A DNA stretch of 64,000 bases from VXYL01 sp964348085 (GTDB taxonomy: Bacteria > Pseudomonadota > Gammaproteobacteria > Pseudomonadales > Azotimanducaceae): the NCBI GenBank assembly GCA_964348085.1, contig CAYGBI010000008.1:8803-72802 (forward strand). The letters are read 5' to 3'. A program made the position numbers and the translations under genes. How positions within the stretch are numbered: position 1 is the stretch's first letter; each line of letters opens with the position of its first letter. Below the pieces are notes generated by a model. That model made no database searches. It was not told the origin of the DNA and saw nothing but the letters and a program-made list of their open reading frames with translations. Of the stretch, positions 34,482 to 42,230 are shown in pieces.

Positions 34482-35531
34482 ATGCAGTATTTGACCGACG
34501 ATGTGCGCATCACTGGCATGGACGAGGTGCGCGCGCCGGCCGAACTCATTGCCGAACTGCCACTTGCAGCGGAGCATTCAACGCTGGTTTTCAACGTGCG
34601 CCGACAAACCAGCGAAATCCTCCGGGGGCGGGATCGGCGGCTGCTCGCGATCGTCGGACCGTGTTCGATTCACGACCCCGACGCGGCGCGCGAGTACGCC
34701 GCTCGGCTAAAGGAGCGGGCAGCCGCGCTCAGCGACCATCTGCTCGTAGTGATGCGCGTGTACTTCGAGAAGCCGCGCACGACGGTGGGCTGGAAAGGGC
34801 TCATCAACGATCCGAACCTCGACGACTCCTTCGACATCAATCTCGGCCTGCACACCGCCCGCGCCCTACTGCGCGACATCGTCGGCCTCGGCCTCGGCAC
34901 GGGAACGGAGTATTTGGACCCAATCACCCCTCAATACGTCGGCGATCTAGTTTGCTGGGCGGCGATCGGCGCGCGCACCACGGAGAGCCAGATCCACCGC
35001 CAACTCGCCTCCGGCCTCTCCTGCCCCACGGGCTTCAAGAACAGCACCGACGGCGACATCCAAGTAGCCGCCGACGCCGTGAAATCGGCCCTGCACTCGC
35101 ACATCTTCCTGTCCGTCACCAAGGCCGGCCACTCGGCGATCTTCTCCACCGCCGGCAACGACGACTGCCACATCATCCTGCGTGGCGGCGGCGGCAAGAC
35201 CAACTTCGACAATCCGTCCGTCCATTACGCGAGCCGCATCTTGGAACAAGGCGGCCTCAACGGCCGGCTGATGGTGGACTTGAGCCACGCCAACAGCCAA
35301 AAGGACCACAACCGCCAGCTCGCCGTATGCGCCGACGTCGCCGAGCAAGTCGCCACCGGCGAAGACAAGATCATGGGCGTGATGATCGAGAGCAATCTCA
35401 TCGCCGGTCGCCAGAACCTAGGCGGCGATCTCGTCTACGGTCAAAGCGTTACCGACGCCTGCATCGGCTGGGACGAAACGGTGGCGTGCTTGGACGAACT
35501 AGCGGCGGCGGTGGGCAAGCGCAACGGCTAG
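34482..35531 (+). CDS. aroG: 3-deoxy-7-phosphoheptulonate synthase, class I
   Basis: DAHP synthase, first step of the shikimate pathway, condensing PEP with erythrose 4-phosphate; 349 aa as expected for AroF/G/H. Conserved blocks: LLAIVGPCSIHDP (with the metal Cys), MRVYFEKPRTTVGWKGLINDP in two overlapping parts, GARTTESQIHRQLASGLS and FKNSTDG, RGG-KTNFD, and the C-terminal MVDLSHANS and IMGVMIESNL. The ATG at 34482 has AAGGA at 34465-34469; the long upstream frame overlaps the divergent gene. Which feedback class (Phe, Tyr or Trp) it belongs to cannot be told here. Confidence 0.95.
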   Translation: MQYLTDDVRITGMDEVRAPAELIAELPLAAEHSTLVFNVRRQTSEILRGRDRRLLAIVGPCSIHDPDAAREYAARLKERAAALSDHLLVVMRVYFEKPRTTVGWKGLINDPNLDDSFDINLGLHTARALLRDIVGLGLGTGTEYLDPITPQYVGDLVCWAAIGARTTESQIHRQLASGLSCPTGFKNSTDGDIQVAADAVKSALHSHIFLSVTKAGHSAIFSTAGNDDCHIILRGGGGKTNFDNPSVHYASRILEQGGLNGRLMVDLSHANSQKDHNRQLAVCADVAEQVATGEDKIMGVMIESNLIAGRQNLGGDLVYGQSVTDACIGWDETVACLDELAAAVGKRNG

Positions 35532-35555
35532 CGGCCGACTTGCGGGTGCGGATTG

Positions 35556-35581
35556 GAGACCGCACCGCGCACGGCGGTCTC
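35556..35581 (+). terminator. GC-rich hairpin after DAHP synthase
   Basis: GAGACCGC-(10-base loop)-GCGGTCTC, a perfect 8-bp stem starting 25 bases after the stop codon. There is no T-tract, so it may be a rho-dependent or simple stabilising structure. Confidence 0.35.
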
Positions 35582-35630
35582 GCGGTAACGCCAAACGGCG
35601 ACGGACGCGACGGAGCGGTTGCCAAGACTC

Positions 35631-36032
35631 TCAGCCGACCGTCTCTGTTGGCGGTTGATCCCGTTTTGGCGCCGCGCCACCAATGAAGCCCCGAAACAAC
35701 ACTTCGATTCTCGTCATGCGCTCGCGCAGATCACCGACCTTGCTCCGCAGGTCACCCATGTCTCGATGCATCTCGCTCCGCAGGCCGTCGATATCGCGCT
35801 GCATTTCGCTTCGCAAGCCTTTCATGTCGCGTTGCATCTCATTTCGCAGACTACTGATGCCACTTTGCATCTCGCTTCGCAGGCTATTGATGTCGTGACG
35901 CACCTCGCCACGCAATTCGGTCAACTGCTGGCGAAGGCCACTCATGCCGGCGAGCACCAATCCGCTCAACGTCACCACGACGCCGAGCATCGTCACGCCC
36001 ACCGCCAACATCGTGATCCATTCCGCACCCAT
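35631..36032 (-). CDS. Tandem paralog 1: membrane-anchored hendecad coiled-coil protein
   Basis: 133 aa. One N-terminal membrane helix (about 6-29, TMLAVGVTMLGVVVTLSGLVLAG) followed by five 11-residue repeats of the type LRSEMQRDIDG, ending in a tail (APKRDQPPTETVG) unlike the other copies. The 11-residue period is typical of right-handed or straight coiled coils. AAGGAG precedes the ATG (from 36032). It is the most divergent copy at the downstream end of the array and has the most repeats. Function unknown. Confidence 0.72.
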   Translation of the reverse strand: MGAEWITMLAVGVTMLGVVVTLSGLVLAGMSGLRQQLTELRGEVRHDINSLRSEMQSGISSLRNEMQRDMKGLRSEMQRDIDGLRSEMHRDMGDLRSKVGDLRERMTRIEVLFRGFIGGAAPKRDQPPTETVG

Positions 36033-36213
36033 CGACTACTCCTTCGCTGTCGTTGTCCGCCGACCGTAGCACGGCGAATCCGTCGCTACGTCGCGTCGAG
36101 ACGATTTCGCACACGTCGCGTAGCGAAACACCCGGCATCAATTCGAGGCGTTACCGTCCGCGATTGCCACCTCCGATTCGCGCAACGTTGGCTTGGATGG
36201 CCAAACAGTTCGT

Positions 36214-36576
36214 CTATGTCGCCGGCTTGGCGACTTCCACGTCGGCGGCTCCGCCGCCGGTGAAGTCCCGAAACAGCACTTCGATTCTCGCCATGCGCTC
36301 GCGCAGATCACTGACCTTGCTCCGCAGGTCGCCGATCTCGCGATGCATCTCGCTCCGCAAGCCGCCGATGTCGCGTTGCATCTCGCTTCGCAGGCCGTCT
36401 ATGTCGCGACGCACCTCGCCTCGCAAGGCGCCGATGTCGGCCCGCACCTCGCCGCGCAATTCGGTCAACTGCTGGCGAAGGCCTCTCATGCCGGCGAGCA
36501 CCAATCCGCTCAACGTCACCACGACGCCGAGCATCGTCACGCCCACCGCCAACATCGTGATCCATTCCGCACCCAT
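36214..36576 (-). CDS. Tandem paralog 2: membrane-anchored hendecad coiled-coil protein
   Basis: 120 aa: the same N-terminal membrane helix, four 11-residue repeats (RGEVRADIGAL, RGEVRRDIDGL, RSEMQRDIGGL, RSEMHREIGDL), then SKVSDLRERMARIEVLF and a short tail. AAGGAGTAGTCG before the ATG is a strong ribosome site. The unit including the upstream 181 bases repeats every 544 bases. Long open frames on the opposite strand are shadows of the low-complexity repeats. Confidence 0.75.
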   Translation of the reverse strand: MGAEWITMLAVGVTMLGVVVTLSGLVLAGMRGLRQQLTELRGEVRADIGALRGEVRRDIDGLRSEMQRDIGGLRSEMHREIGDLRSKVSDLRERMARIEVLFRDFTGGGAADVEVAKPAT

Positions 36577-36757
36577 CGACTACTCCTTCGCTGTCGTTGT
36601 CCGCCGACCGTAGCACGGCGAATCCGTCGCTACGTCGCGTCGAGACGATTTCGCACACGTCGCGTAGCGAAACACCCGGCATCAATTCGAGGCGTTACCG
36701 TCCGCGATTGCCACCTCCGATTCGCGCAACGTTGGCTTGGATGGCCAAACAGTTCGT

Positions 36758-37120
36758 CTATGTCGCCGGCTTGGCGACTTCCACGTCGGCGGCTCCGCCG
36801 CCGGTGAAGTCCCGAAACAGCACTTCGATTCTCGCCATGCGCTCGCGCAGATCACTGACCTTGCTCCGCAGGTCGCCGATCTCGCGATGCATCTCGCTCC
36901 GCAAGCCGCCGATGTCGCGTTGCATCTCGCTTCGCAGGCCGTCTATGTCGCGACGCACCTCGCCTCGCAAGGCGCCGATGTCGGCCCGCACCTCGCCGCG
37001 CAATTCGGTCAACTGCTGGCGAAGGCCTCTCATGCCGGCGAGCACCAATCCGCTCAACGTCACCACGACGCCGAGCATCGTCACGCCCACCGCCAACATC
37101 GTGATCCATTCCGCACCCAT
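36758..37120 (-). CDS. Tandem paralog 3: membrane-anchored hendecad coiled-coil protein
   Basis: Reads as identical at DNA and protein level to the copy at 36214-36576, including the intergenic sequence, exactly 544 bases further on. The identity of untranslated sequence means recent duplication or gene conversion, not selection on the protein alone. Confidence 0.75.
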   Translation of the reverse strand: MGAEWITMLAVGVTMLGVVVTLSGLVLAGMRGLRQQLTELRGEVRADIGALRGEVRRDIDGLRSEMQRDIGGLRSEMHREIGDLRSKVSDLRERMARIEVLFRDFTGGGAADVEVAKPAT

Positions 37121-37301
37121 CGACTACTCCTTCGCTGTCGTTGTCCGCCGACCGTAGCACGGCGAATCCGTCGCTACGTCGCGTCGAGACGATTTCGCAC
37201 ACGTCGCGTAGCGAAACACCCGGCATCAATTCGAGGCGTTACCGTCCGCGATTGCCACCTCCGATTCGCGCAACGTTGGCTTGGATGGCCAAACAGTTCG
37301 T

Positions 37302-37664
37302 CTATGTCGCCGGCTTGGCGACTTCCACGTCGGCGGCTCCGCCGCCGGTGAAGTCCCGAAACAGCACTTCGATTCTCGCCATGCGCTCGCGCAGATCACT
37401 GACCTTGCTCCGCAGGTCGCCGATCTCGCGATGCATCTCGCTCCGCAAGCCGCCGATGTCGCGTTGCATCTCGCTTCGCAGGCCGTCTATGTCGCGACGC
37501 ACCTCGCCTCGCAAGGCGCCGATGTCGGCCCGCACCTCGCCGCGCAATTCGGTCAACTGCTGGCGAAGGCCTCTCATGCCGGCGAGCACCAATCCGCTCA
37601 ACGTCACCACGACGCCGAGCATCGTCACGCCCACCGCCAACATCGTGATCCATTCCGCACCCAT
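37302..37664 (-). CDS. Tandem paralog 4: membrane-anchored hendecad coiled-coil protein
   Basis: Again 120 aa and reading as identical to copies 2 and 3, 544 bases from copy 3. Its upstream intergenic sequence matches the other units until about 37830, where the next copy begins to differ. Confidence 0.75.
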   Translation of the reverse strand: MGAEWITMLAVGVTMLGVVVTLSGLVLAGMRGLRQQLTELRGEVRADIGALRGEVRRDIDGLRSEMQRDIGGLRSEMHREIGDLRSKVSDLRERMARIEVLFRDFTGGGAADVEVAKPAT

Positions 37665-37846
37665 CGACTACTCCTTCGCTGTCGTTGTCCGCCGACCGTA
37701 GCACGGCGAATCCGTCGCTACGTCGCGTCGAGACGATTTCGCACACGTCGCGTAGCGAAACACCCGGCATCAATTCGAGGCGTTACCGTCCGCGATTGCC
37801 ACCTCCGATTCGCGCAACGTTGGCTTGGACCGCCAACCCGAATCGT

Positions 37847-38174
37847 CTATGTCGACGGCTTCGCGACTTCCACGTCGGCGGCTCCGCGACCGGTGAAGCT
37901 CCGAAACAGCACTTCGATTCTCGCCATGCGCTCGCGCAAGTCGCCGACTTCGCTCCGCAAGGCGCCGATGTCGGCCCGCACCTCGCCGCGCAATTCGGTC
38001 AACTGCTGGCGAAGGCCACTCATGCCGGCGAGCACCAATCCGCNNNNNNNNNNNNNNNNNNNNNNNNNNNNNNNNNNNNNNNNNNNNNNNNNNNNNNNNN
38101 NNNNNNNNNNNNNNNNNNNNNNNNNNNNNNNNNNNNNNNNNNNCCGCCAACATCGTGATCCATTCCGCACCCAT
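37847..38174 (-). CDS. Tandem paralog 5, interrupted by an assembly gap
   Basis: The C-terminal part has only one 11-residue repeat before SEVGDLRERMARIEVLF, a tail ending in VEVAKPST, and the ATG-proximal part lies beyond 100 Ns. In copies 2-4 the missing stretch is 36 bases; 100 Ns shift the frame, so the N-run is a placeholder. The two ends may belong to different array copies. The ATG at 38174 has the same AAGGAGTAGTCG leader. Confidence 0.6.
38044..38143. other. Assembly gap (100 Ns)
   Basis: A round 100-N run, the usual scaffolding placeholder for a gap of unknown size, falling inside the tandem array. Everything about copy 5 should be read with this in mind. Confidence 0.98.
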
Positions 38175-38317
38175 CGACTACTCCTTCGCTGTCGTTGTTT
38201 CGCCCGACCGTAGCACGGCGAATCGGTCCTTACGGCGAGTTGAGGCGATTTCGCACACGTCGCATGGTGAAACGCTCACATCCTCTCAAGGCGGCGGGGT
38301 CGCCACAAGACTTTGCG

Positions 38318-38370
38318 CAGGGCAATTCGGTTATCGCTGGCGGCGGCCACTCATGCTGGCGACCGCTTAG
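38318..38370 (-). pseudogene. Degenerate remnant of the tandem coiled-coil gene
   Basis: GCGCAGGGCAATTCGG...GGCCACTCATGCTGGCGA matches, with insertions and substitutions, the part of the array genes encoding the end of the membrane helix and the RQQLTEL segment. No open frame remains. It marks an older, decayed end of the array. The rest of 38175-38495 holds leader-like sequence and nothing else I can support. Confidence 0.55.
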
Positions 38371-38495
38371 TAAGCATATCGGGCCATATGCGACCGAGGA
38401 GCGACGACGCCGGGAGATATGCGTGGCCGTTTGAACGCCGCACGACTTCACCGCGAGCTGCTAGGCAGCGGCTCCTGTAACGCTAGGCGACACCC

Positions 38496-39326
38496 TCAGA
38501 GCGCATCAAAGAACGAACGGTCGAGAGTCACCCGTTCGACGGTCTCGGTGACGACGCCCAAGCCCTTTTCCTTGAGCAGCAAGCAGAGATCTTCGCCGTC
38601 GATCAGGTCGATCGCCACCGCACCTTCCCGTGCCGCCTCGAGTTTCGCTGCGTTGGTGAAGCGGCCCGTGGTGATGAACAGCCCTTTGTCCGACCGGCCG
38701 GCAATGGCGCCGCGGAAATCCCGGATGTCGCCGGGCCCCACCGTCCCGGCGTAACGCTTGGACTGAAAACTGACGTGGAACGACAGTAGGTTCACCCGAA
38801 GCACGCCCCTCCCGTCGATCCCGCCGTCCCCCGAGCGTCCCGTGACCTCGACCCGCGTGAAGCCGTGCTCCCTAAGCAGCCGCTGGCAGAGCCGCTCAAA
38901 CGCGGCCGGCTCGATCTCCCGCAACACCCCGAGCAGATCGGCCTGCCAAGAGTCTTCGGTCGAAGCCTCATCTACAGGTTCGTCCGGGTCCTTCGGCTGA
39001 GTTCCTGACGTCCGCGAGCTACCACGCCCCTTATAAAGGGCCACCGCCTCGTCCTCCGATCTGATCCGACGGCCCGTCTCGGTGAGTGCCCACACCCCTC
39101 GTGCGGAGTTGTCCACAGCGCCGATGCTCCGCAGATATGTACGCGCCCACGCGCATCGGTAACGGAATACCGTCTGCGGGCCGTCCTTGTAGAGGACTTC
39201 GAGAACCTCTCTCTCGAGATCCAAGTCCTTCGCGATCTGGTCTTCGAGTTCGCGGTTACGCGCCGAGCCGCCCAGCGCGTTCAGCGCCTTAAGTGTCGGC
39301 CACATCAGATCCACATGTCGCGGCAT
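38496..39326 (-). CDS. mrr: Mrr-family restriction endonuclease
   Basis: A 276-aa type IV restriction enzyme. The N-terminal winged-helix domain (about 8-95; LKALNALGGSARNRELED, WARTYLRSIGAV, VWALTETG) is followed by an acidic linker and a C-terminal Mrr_cat domain: FERLCQRLLREHGF, the GRSGDGGIDGRG turn with D167/D171 and the Q188-S-K190 motif, forming the PD-(D/E)XK-like active site. Mrr enzymes cut modified DNA. The ATG at 39326 has AAAGGTGA upstream; the frame to 39377 adds unconserved sequence. Part of a defence island; a decayed fragment of a second copy lies just upstream. Confidence 0.88.
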   Translation of the reverse strand: MPRHVDLMWPTLKALNALGGSARNRELEDQIAKDLDLEREVLEVLYKDGPQTVFRYRCAWARTYLRSIGAVDNSARGVWALTETGRRIRSEDEAVALYKGRGSSRTSGTQPKDPDEPVDEASTEDSWQADLLGVLREIEPAAFERLCQRLLREHGFTRVEVTGRSGDGGIDGRGVLRVNLLSFHVSFQSKRYAGTVGPGDIRDFRGAIAGRSDKGLFITTGRFTNAAKLEAAREGAVAIDLIDGEDLCLLLKEKGLGVVTETVERVTLDRSFFDAL

Positions 39327-39420
39327 GTCACCTTTACGCTCCACTTTCGTGTTTCCTCTCGCCCTGCAACCCCTCATAGATCACAGTACGGCGTTTCCGC
39401 TCCTATACGGACCGGTGACC

Positions 39421-39554
39421 GACTTGGAACGACAGCACGTTCACCCGCACCACGCCGTCGCCTCTACTAGCGTGAAGTCGTGCTCCTGAGCAGCCGCTCA
39501 AACTCGGTCGGCTCGATCCCCAGCAGCACCTTGAGCAGGCTGGCCAGCCAAGAG
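39421..39554 (-). pseudogene. Degenerate fragment of a second mrr gene
   Basis: This stretch aligns with bases about 38775-38955 of the intact mrr gene (GGAACGACAG, TTCACCCG, CGTGAAG, GTGCTCC, AGCAGCCGCT, GGCTCGATC, CCAGCCAAGAG-type blocks in the same order), with deletions and frame breaks. It covers part of the nuclease domain. No open reading frame survives. Flanking bases to 39662 show nothing else. Confidence 0.65.
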
Positions 39555-39662
39555 AAGGGTTCGAGGATGCGTCTTGCCAGAGTTGTTTTCGACCGGTAAG
39601 CGATCAAGCCGGCTAATTCGGTCAATACGGAAGTCACCGTACGTCCGGTCTTCGGACAGCGG

Positions 39663-40547
39663 TCACGAGGGCGCTTGGGCGCGCGCCAACAATTGGCTCA
39701 GTTTATACGTCGCGCTGATCGCCCAGTCATCCGGCTTCCGCCTGAACGGTTTGCGAACGTAGCGCGGCTCACCGGCCTTGCCGTTCGCCACCACGACGAT
39801 AGCGAGGATGAAGGCATCCGGCTTATCGACCGCGGCCCCGATCTCGTTGCGCGTGACCGTCACCGTATCGGCGCCTTCAACGCGGCCCTTGACCTCGATG
39901 CGGCGCCAGCGACCCGTGCCGTTCTCGCGGGACTTGATGTCGTAGCCGATGCCACGCTCATCGCTCACGTCCTTGGGGCGGTGGCCGAGCTTACACTCGG
40001 CCGCCATCACTGCCTCCATCGCCGCCTTCTCAACGGCGCGGCGTTCCTCGGGCGTGGCTCCGCCATAAACCCCGAGCGCCTGTTCAACCTCCTGCATGAG
40101 CTTGTCGGCTTCGTCCGGGTTCTCTTCCTCATACTCCGGTCCCATCCCTTTCCACAGATCCTCTAGCTCGGCCGCAGTTAGCTTCTTATCGTTACCGCTT
40201 TCCTTCCGTATAGCGCCCTCTCGCGTCAGCAGGTCCTCCAGCTCGCCCTCCGATTTGATCCAATCGCCCCTCTCGGTGAGCGCCCACTCCGCCGGCTTCA
40301 TGTCGCGACGTGACTCGCTGTTGACCACCGCGCCGTTTTTGTGCAGATGTGTCCGCGCCCACCCGCATCTGTTTTTATAAACCGGTTGATTTCTTTTGCT
40401 TTTGCCGCAGATCTTGCGGTCCTCTTCCGTTAGGTCTAAGTACGTCGCGACCAACTCGTCGATCTCTCCGGTATGCGCCCGGCCACCCAGCGCGAGCAAC
40501 GCCCGAAGTGTCGCCCAAACCCAGATCGAATCGTGTCGATTCGGCAT
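39663..40547 (-). CDS. Winged-helix (Mrr_N-like) protein with DUF3883-type nuclease domain
   Basis: 294 aa. The N-terminal domain (about 8-95; LRALLALGGRAHTGEIDE, GWARTHLHKNGAV, EWALTERG) is clearly related to that of the neighbouring Mrr protein. After an acidic helical linker the C-terminal domain shows RGIGYDIKSREN and WRRIEVKGR: D203, E218 and K220 fit a PD-(D/E)XK site of the DUF3883 type. A modification-dependent or other DNA-cleaving defence enzyme is the best guess. I prefer the ATG at 40547 (TAGGA upstream) over a GTG at 40565. Confidence 0.78.
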   Translation of the reverse strand: MPNRHDSIWVWATLRALLALGGRAHTGEIDELVATYLDLTEEDRKICGKSKRNQPVYKNRCGWARTHLHKNGAVVNSESRRDMKPAEWALTERGDWIKSEGELEDLLTREGAIRKESGNDKKLTAAELEDLWKGMGPEYEEENPDEADKLMQEVEQALGVYGGATPEERRAVEKAAMEAVMAAECKLGHRPKDVSDERGIGYDIKSRENGTGRWRRIEVKGRVEGADTVTVTRNEIGAAVDKPDAFILAIVVVANGKAGEPRYVRKPFRRKPDDWAISATYKLSQLLARAQAPS

Positions 40548-40816
40548 GTTCGTCCTACGTGCCACTCGTTTTTTCTCCTCGCCCCTCCGATCCTCGCGAC
40601 GCTACAACATGGCCGTTTCCTGCTCAACAGCGAATGCGCTTCTCACCTGCCACGGCCGCCGGATCCCCCTTCGACGTACCGATGACGAACGATGCCATGA
40701 GGTCAACTTCGCTGCCGATGAGTGGCCCAGTTGCCATTTTCGGCTGTGGCGCGACGGCTCCAGCCCTGCGGCGCAATAAGGCGATGTCACACACCTCGCA
40801 CCGCGACGCGCCCACA
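40548..40816. other. 269-base intergenic region
   Basis: Between the DUF3883-type gene and the C15-like gene, both on the minus strand. I see no gene, strong promoter or repeat here; a T-tract at 40570-40575 precedes the former gene's start. Confidence 0.5.
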
Positions 40817-41779
40817 TCAACTCAAGGCCGCGGTCACGAGTCGGCGCACTTGCGCAATAATCGCCCCTTCAACCGCCCCGTCGTAACGGCGCACGCGCGG
40901 CGTATGCAAGTGGCCGAGCGGGAAGCGACACCCGAGGCGCTTGTGTAACAGCAGACTGCGGTAGGCGACTTCGTTGGATAGGTAACCGCCGGAAGACCCT
41001 TGCACGGCGGTTTGATGCTCAAGTTCGGCCAAGGAGTTCGCCGTGAATACACCGCGCTCCAGAGTTCGCACACGACGATTGTCCCGCACTTGCCAGCGGC
41101 CCGGCACTGCGGTCAGCGCCGCAACCGGTAGCGAGAACTCCAAGAACTCAGGGCCGACGACACCGTGCGGCGCCTTTGGGGTGGCGGGTGTCGCGCCGGT
41201 GAGCGCGTTCTGGTTGTCGGGCGTCTCCGCGGAGCGCCTCAAGCCGGGAAACCGCTCTAGGTCGAAGTGGTTGCGACCCATGCTGACGGTGAGCGCGAGC
41301 GCCAAGCCGCTCTCGAAGTAGCGGGTCATCACTCGCTCTACCACGCCTTTGTCGAAGTCGGCAAACCGCACCGGCAGTATGGCGGTGCGCACTCGGTGGC
41401 CAGCGATGGTGGTGCCATCCAACGCCAGCGCGACCAATCCAGAGGGGTTGCTCTGATCGATATTGGCGTCCAAGTGAAACGGATCGAAGCCCGTGACCAG
41501 CACCCCACGCCCGTCGCTCGGAAGGGTTGTGCCATAGCCCCGCGACTGTCGCTCGGCTGCGACGGTAGGCATACCCCGTTCGCGTAGCGAACGCAGCAGC
41601 TTCAAGCGGGCCCAATACAGCGGGCGATCATCGAGGTTGCCGGACTGCACGTCCGCCGCCGCCCGTTGCCACAATCTCGACGCGGCATCGGGCAAGTAGA
41701 GAACATCGTCATAGCGCCTCGTCAGCGGCCCTAGGGTAGCTTCGGCGCGCTCAAGTCGCGCGTTCTCAGCGTCCGTCAC
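40817..41779 (-). CDS. Pyroglutamyl-peptidase (C15)-like protein, Cys to Ser at the nucleophile
   Basis: 320 aa with a ~90-residue N-terminal extension and a C-terminal domain resembling pyrrolidone-carboxylate peptidase: VLVTGFDPFHLD (95-104), NPSGLVALALDG (111-122), the SMGRNHFDLERF block with E175, GGYLSNEVAY and PLGHLHTPR. In true C15 enzymes the GxYxCN motif supplies the nucleophile; here it is S268, while the histidine (H292) is kept. The enzyme is either a serine variant or inactive. GTG start at 41779. It lies between restriction genes and the CRISPR operon, but a role in defence is only suggested by position. Confidence 0.68.
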   Translation of the reverse strand: MTDAENARLERAEATLGPLTRRYDDVLYLPDAASRLWQRAAADVQSGNLDDRPLYWARLKLLRSLRERGMPTVAAERQSRGYGTTLPSDGRGVLVTGFDPFHLDANIDQSNPSGLVALALDGTTIAGHRVRTAILPVRFADFDKGVVERVMTRYFESGLALALTVSMGRNHFDLERFPGLRRSAETPDNQNALTGATPATPKAPHGVVGPEFLEFSLPVAALTAVPGRWQVRDNRRVRTLERGVFTANSLAELEHQTAVQGSSGGYLSNEVAYRSLLLHKRLGCRFPLGHLHTPRVRRYDGAVEGAIIAQVRRLVTAALS

Positions 41780-41852
41780 GACAAGTCACTTAGTCGCCTG
41801 CCGCCAGTGGCATCGATAGGCCCGGACGGACGGCCCGCCTTGCGGTGTCGGC

Positions 41853-41940
41853 GGAATGAAGCCGGGCCCGGATGGGGCCCGGAGATGCTTGGCATGTCGC
41901 GACGGGAATATCACCACGCCTGCTCTTCAATGAGGATGCC
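41853..41940 (+). CRISPR. Possible vestigial type I-G CRISPR repeat(s)
   Basis: AATGAAG followed by the perfect 8-bp hairpin CCGGGCCC-ggatg-GGGCCCGG and then AGAT (41855-41886) has the shape I associate with type I-G/I-U repeats. After about 39 bases of unique sequence a second, truncated start TTCAATGAGG occurs (41926-41935). No further copies exist nearby, so this is at most a decayed one-spacer array. It sits between the C15-like gene and the promoter of the type I-G operon. Confidence 0.35.
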
Positions 41941-41995
41941 AAGCTGTGAGAAAAATGTTTGTAGGAGTTGTAATATTCGGTTATTCAATTGTGGA

Positions 41996-42024
41996 TTGAC
42001 TCCTTACGCCCTCGCCCATATAGT
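41996..42024 (+). promoter_or_regulatory. Strong sigma70-type promoter of the type I-G cas operon
   Basis: TTGACT (41996-42001), a 17-base spacer and TATAGT (42019-42024), in an AT-rich stretch unlike the flanking DNA, about 207 bases before the csb1 ATG. The 451-base gap 41780-42230 holds this promoter, the repeat remnant and a downstream inverted repeat. Confidence 0.7.
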
Positions 42025-42091
42025 TTGCCTCAACAACCGTCGCAGACCCGACACTCAATGATCCGTTTTACCCTATCGCGCCACAGCGAAG

Positions 42092-42124
42092 CCACAGTCA
42101 CATTCAGCGAATCTGTCACTGTGG
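42092..42124. promoter_or_regulatory. Inverted repeat in the cas operon leader, candidate operator
   Basis: CCACAGTCACA (42092-42102), an 11-base spacer, and TGTCACTGTGG (42114-42124), complementary but for one position; a second palindrome CTGTG-gt-CACAG overlaps at 42119-42130. Being downstream of the promoter it could be a repressor site or an RNA hairpin. Confidence 0.45.
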
Positions 42125-42230
42125 TCACAGAGTCGCTCCATAGTTCATGGCCAAGCGAAAACGCCCCTGCCACCCCGAGCGGCCGGCGGCGGAACATGCC
42201 TTCCGTACCTCACCCAACTAGGAAAAGGAA

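Larger units (their letters stand above)
35631..38370. repeat. 544-bp tandem gene array
   Basis: At least five units (three reading as identical) plus a degenerate remnant. Within the genes a 33-base sub-repeat encodes the 11-residue coiled-coil unit; copies contain 5, 4, 4, 4 and 1 of them from left to right. The sequence gap lies inside the array, so the real copy number is probably higher than assembled. Confidence 0.9.

Noticed and set aside
36214..38174. The 544-base repeats as a CRISPR array or rRNA/integron cassette array
   Set aside because: Units contain full genes with no short direct repeats/spacers and no attC-like sites.
36193..38213. Plus-strand open frames of 186-310 aa across the tandem array
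   Set aside because: They mirror the 33-base sub-repeats of the minus-strand genes, have no ribosome sites, and the minus strand has strong AAGGAG sites and a sensible membrane/coiled-coil protein.
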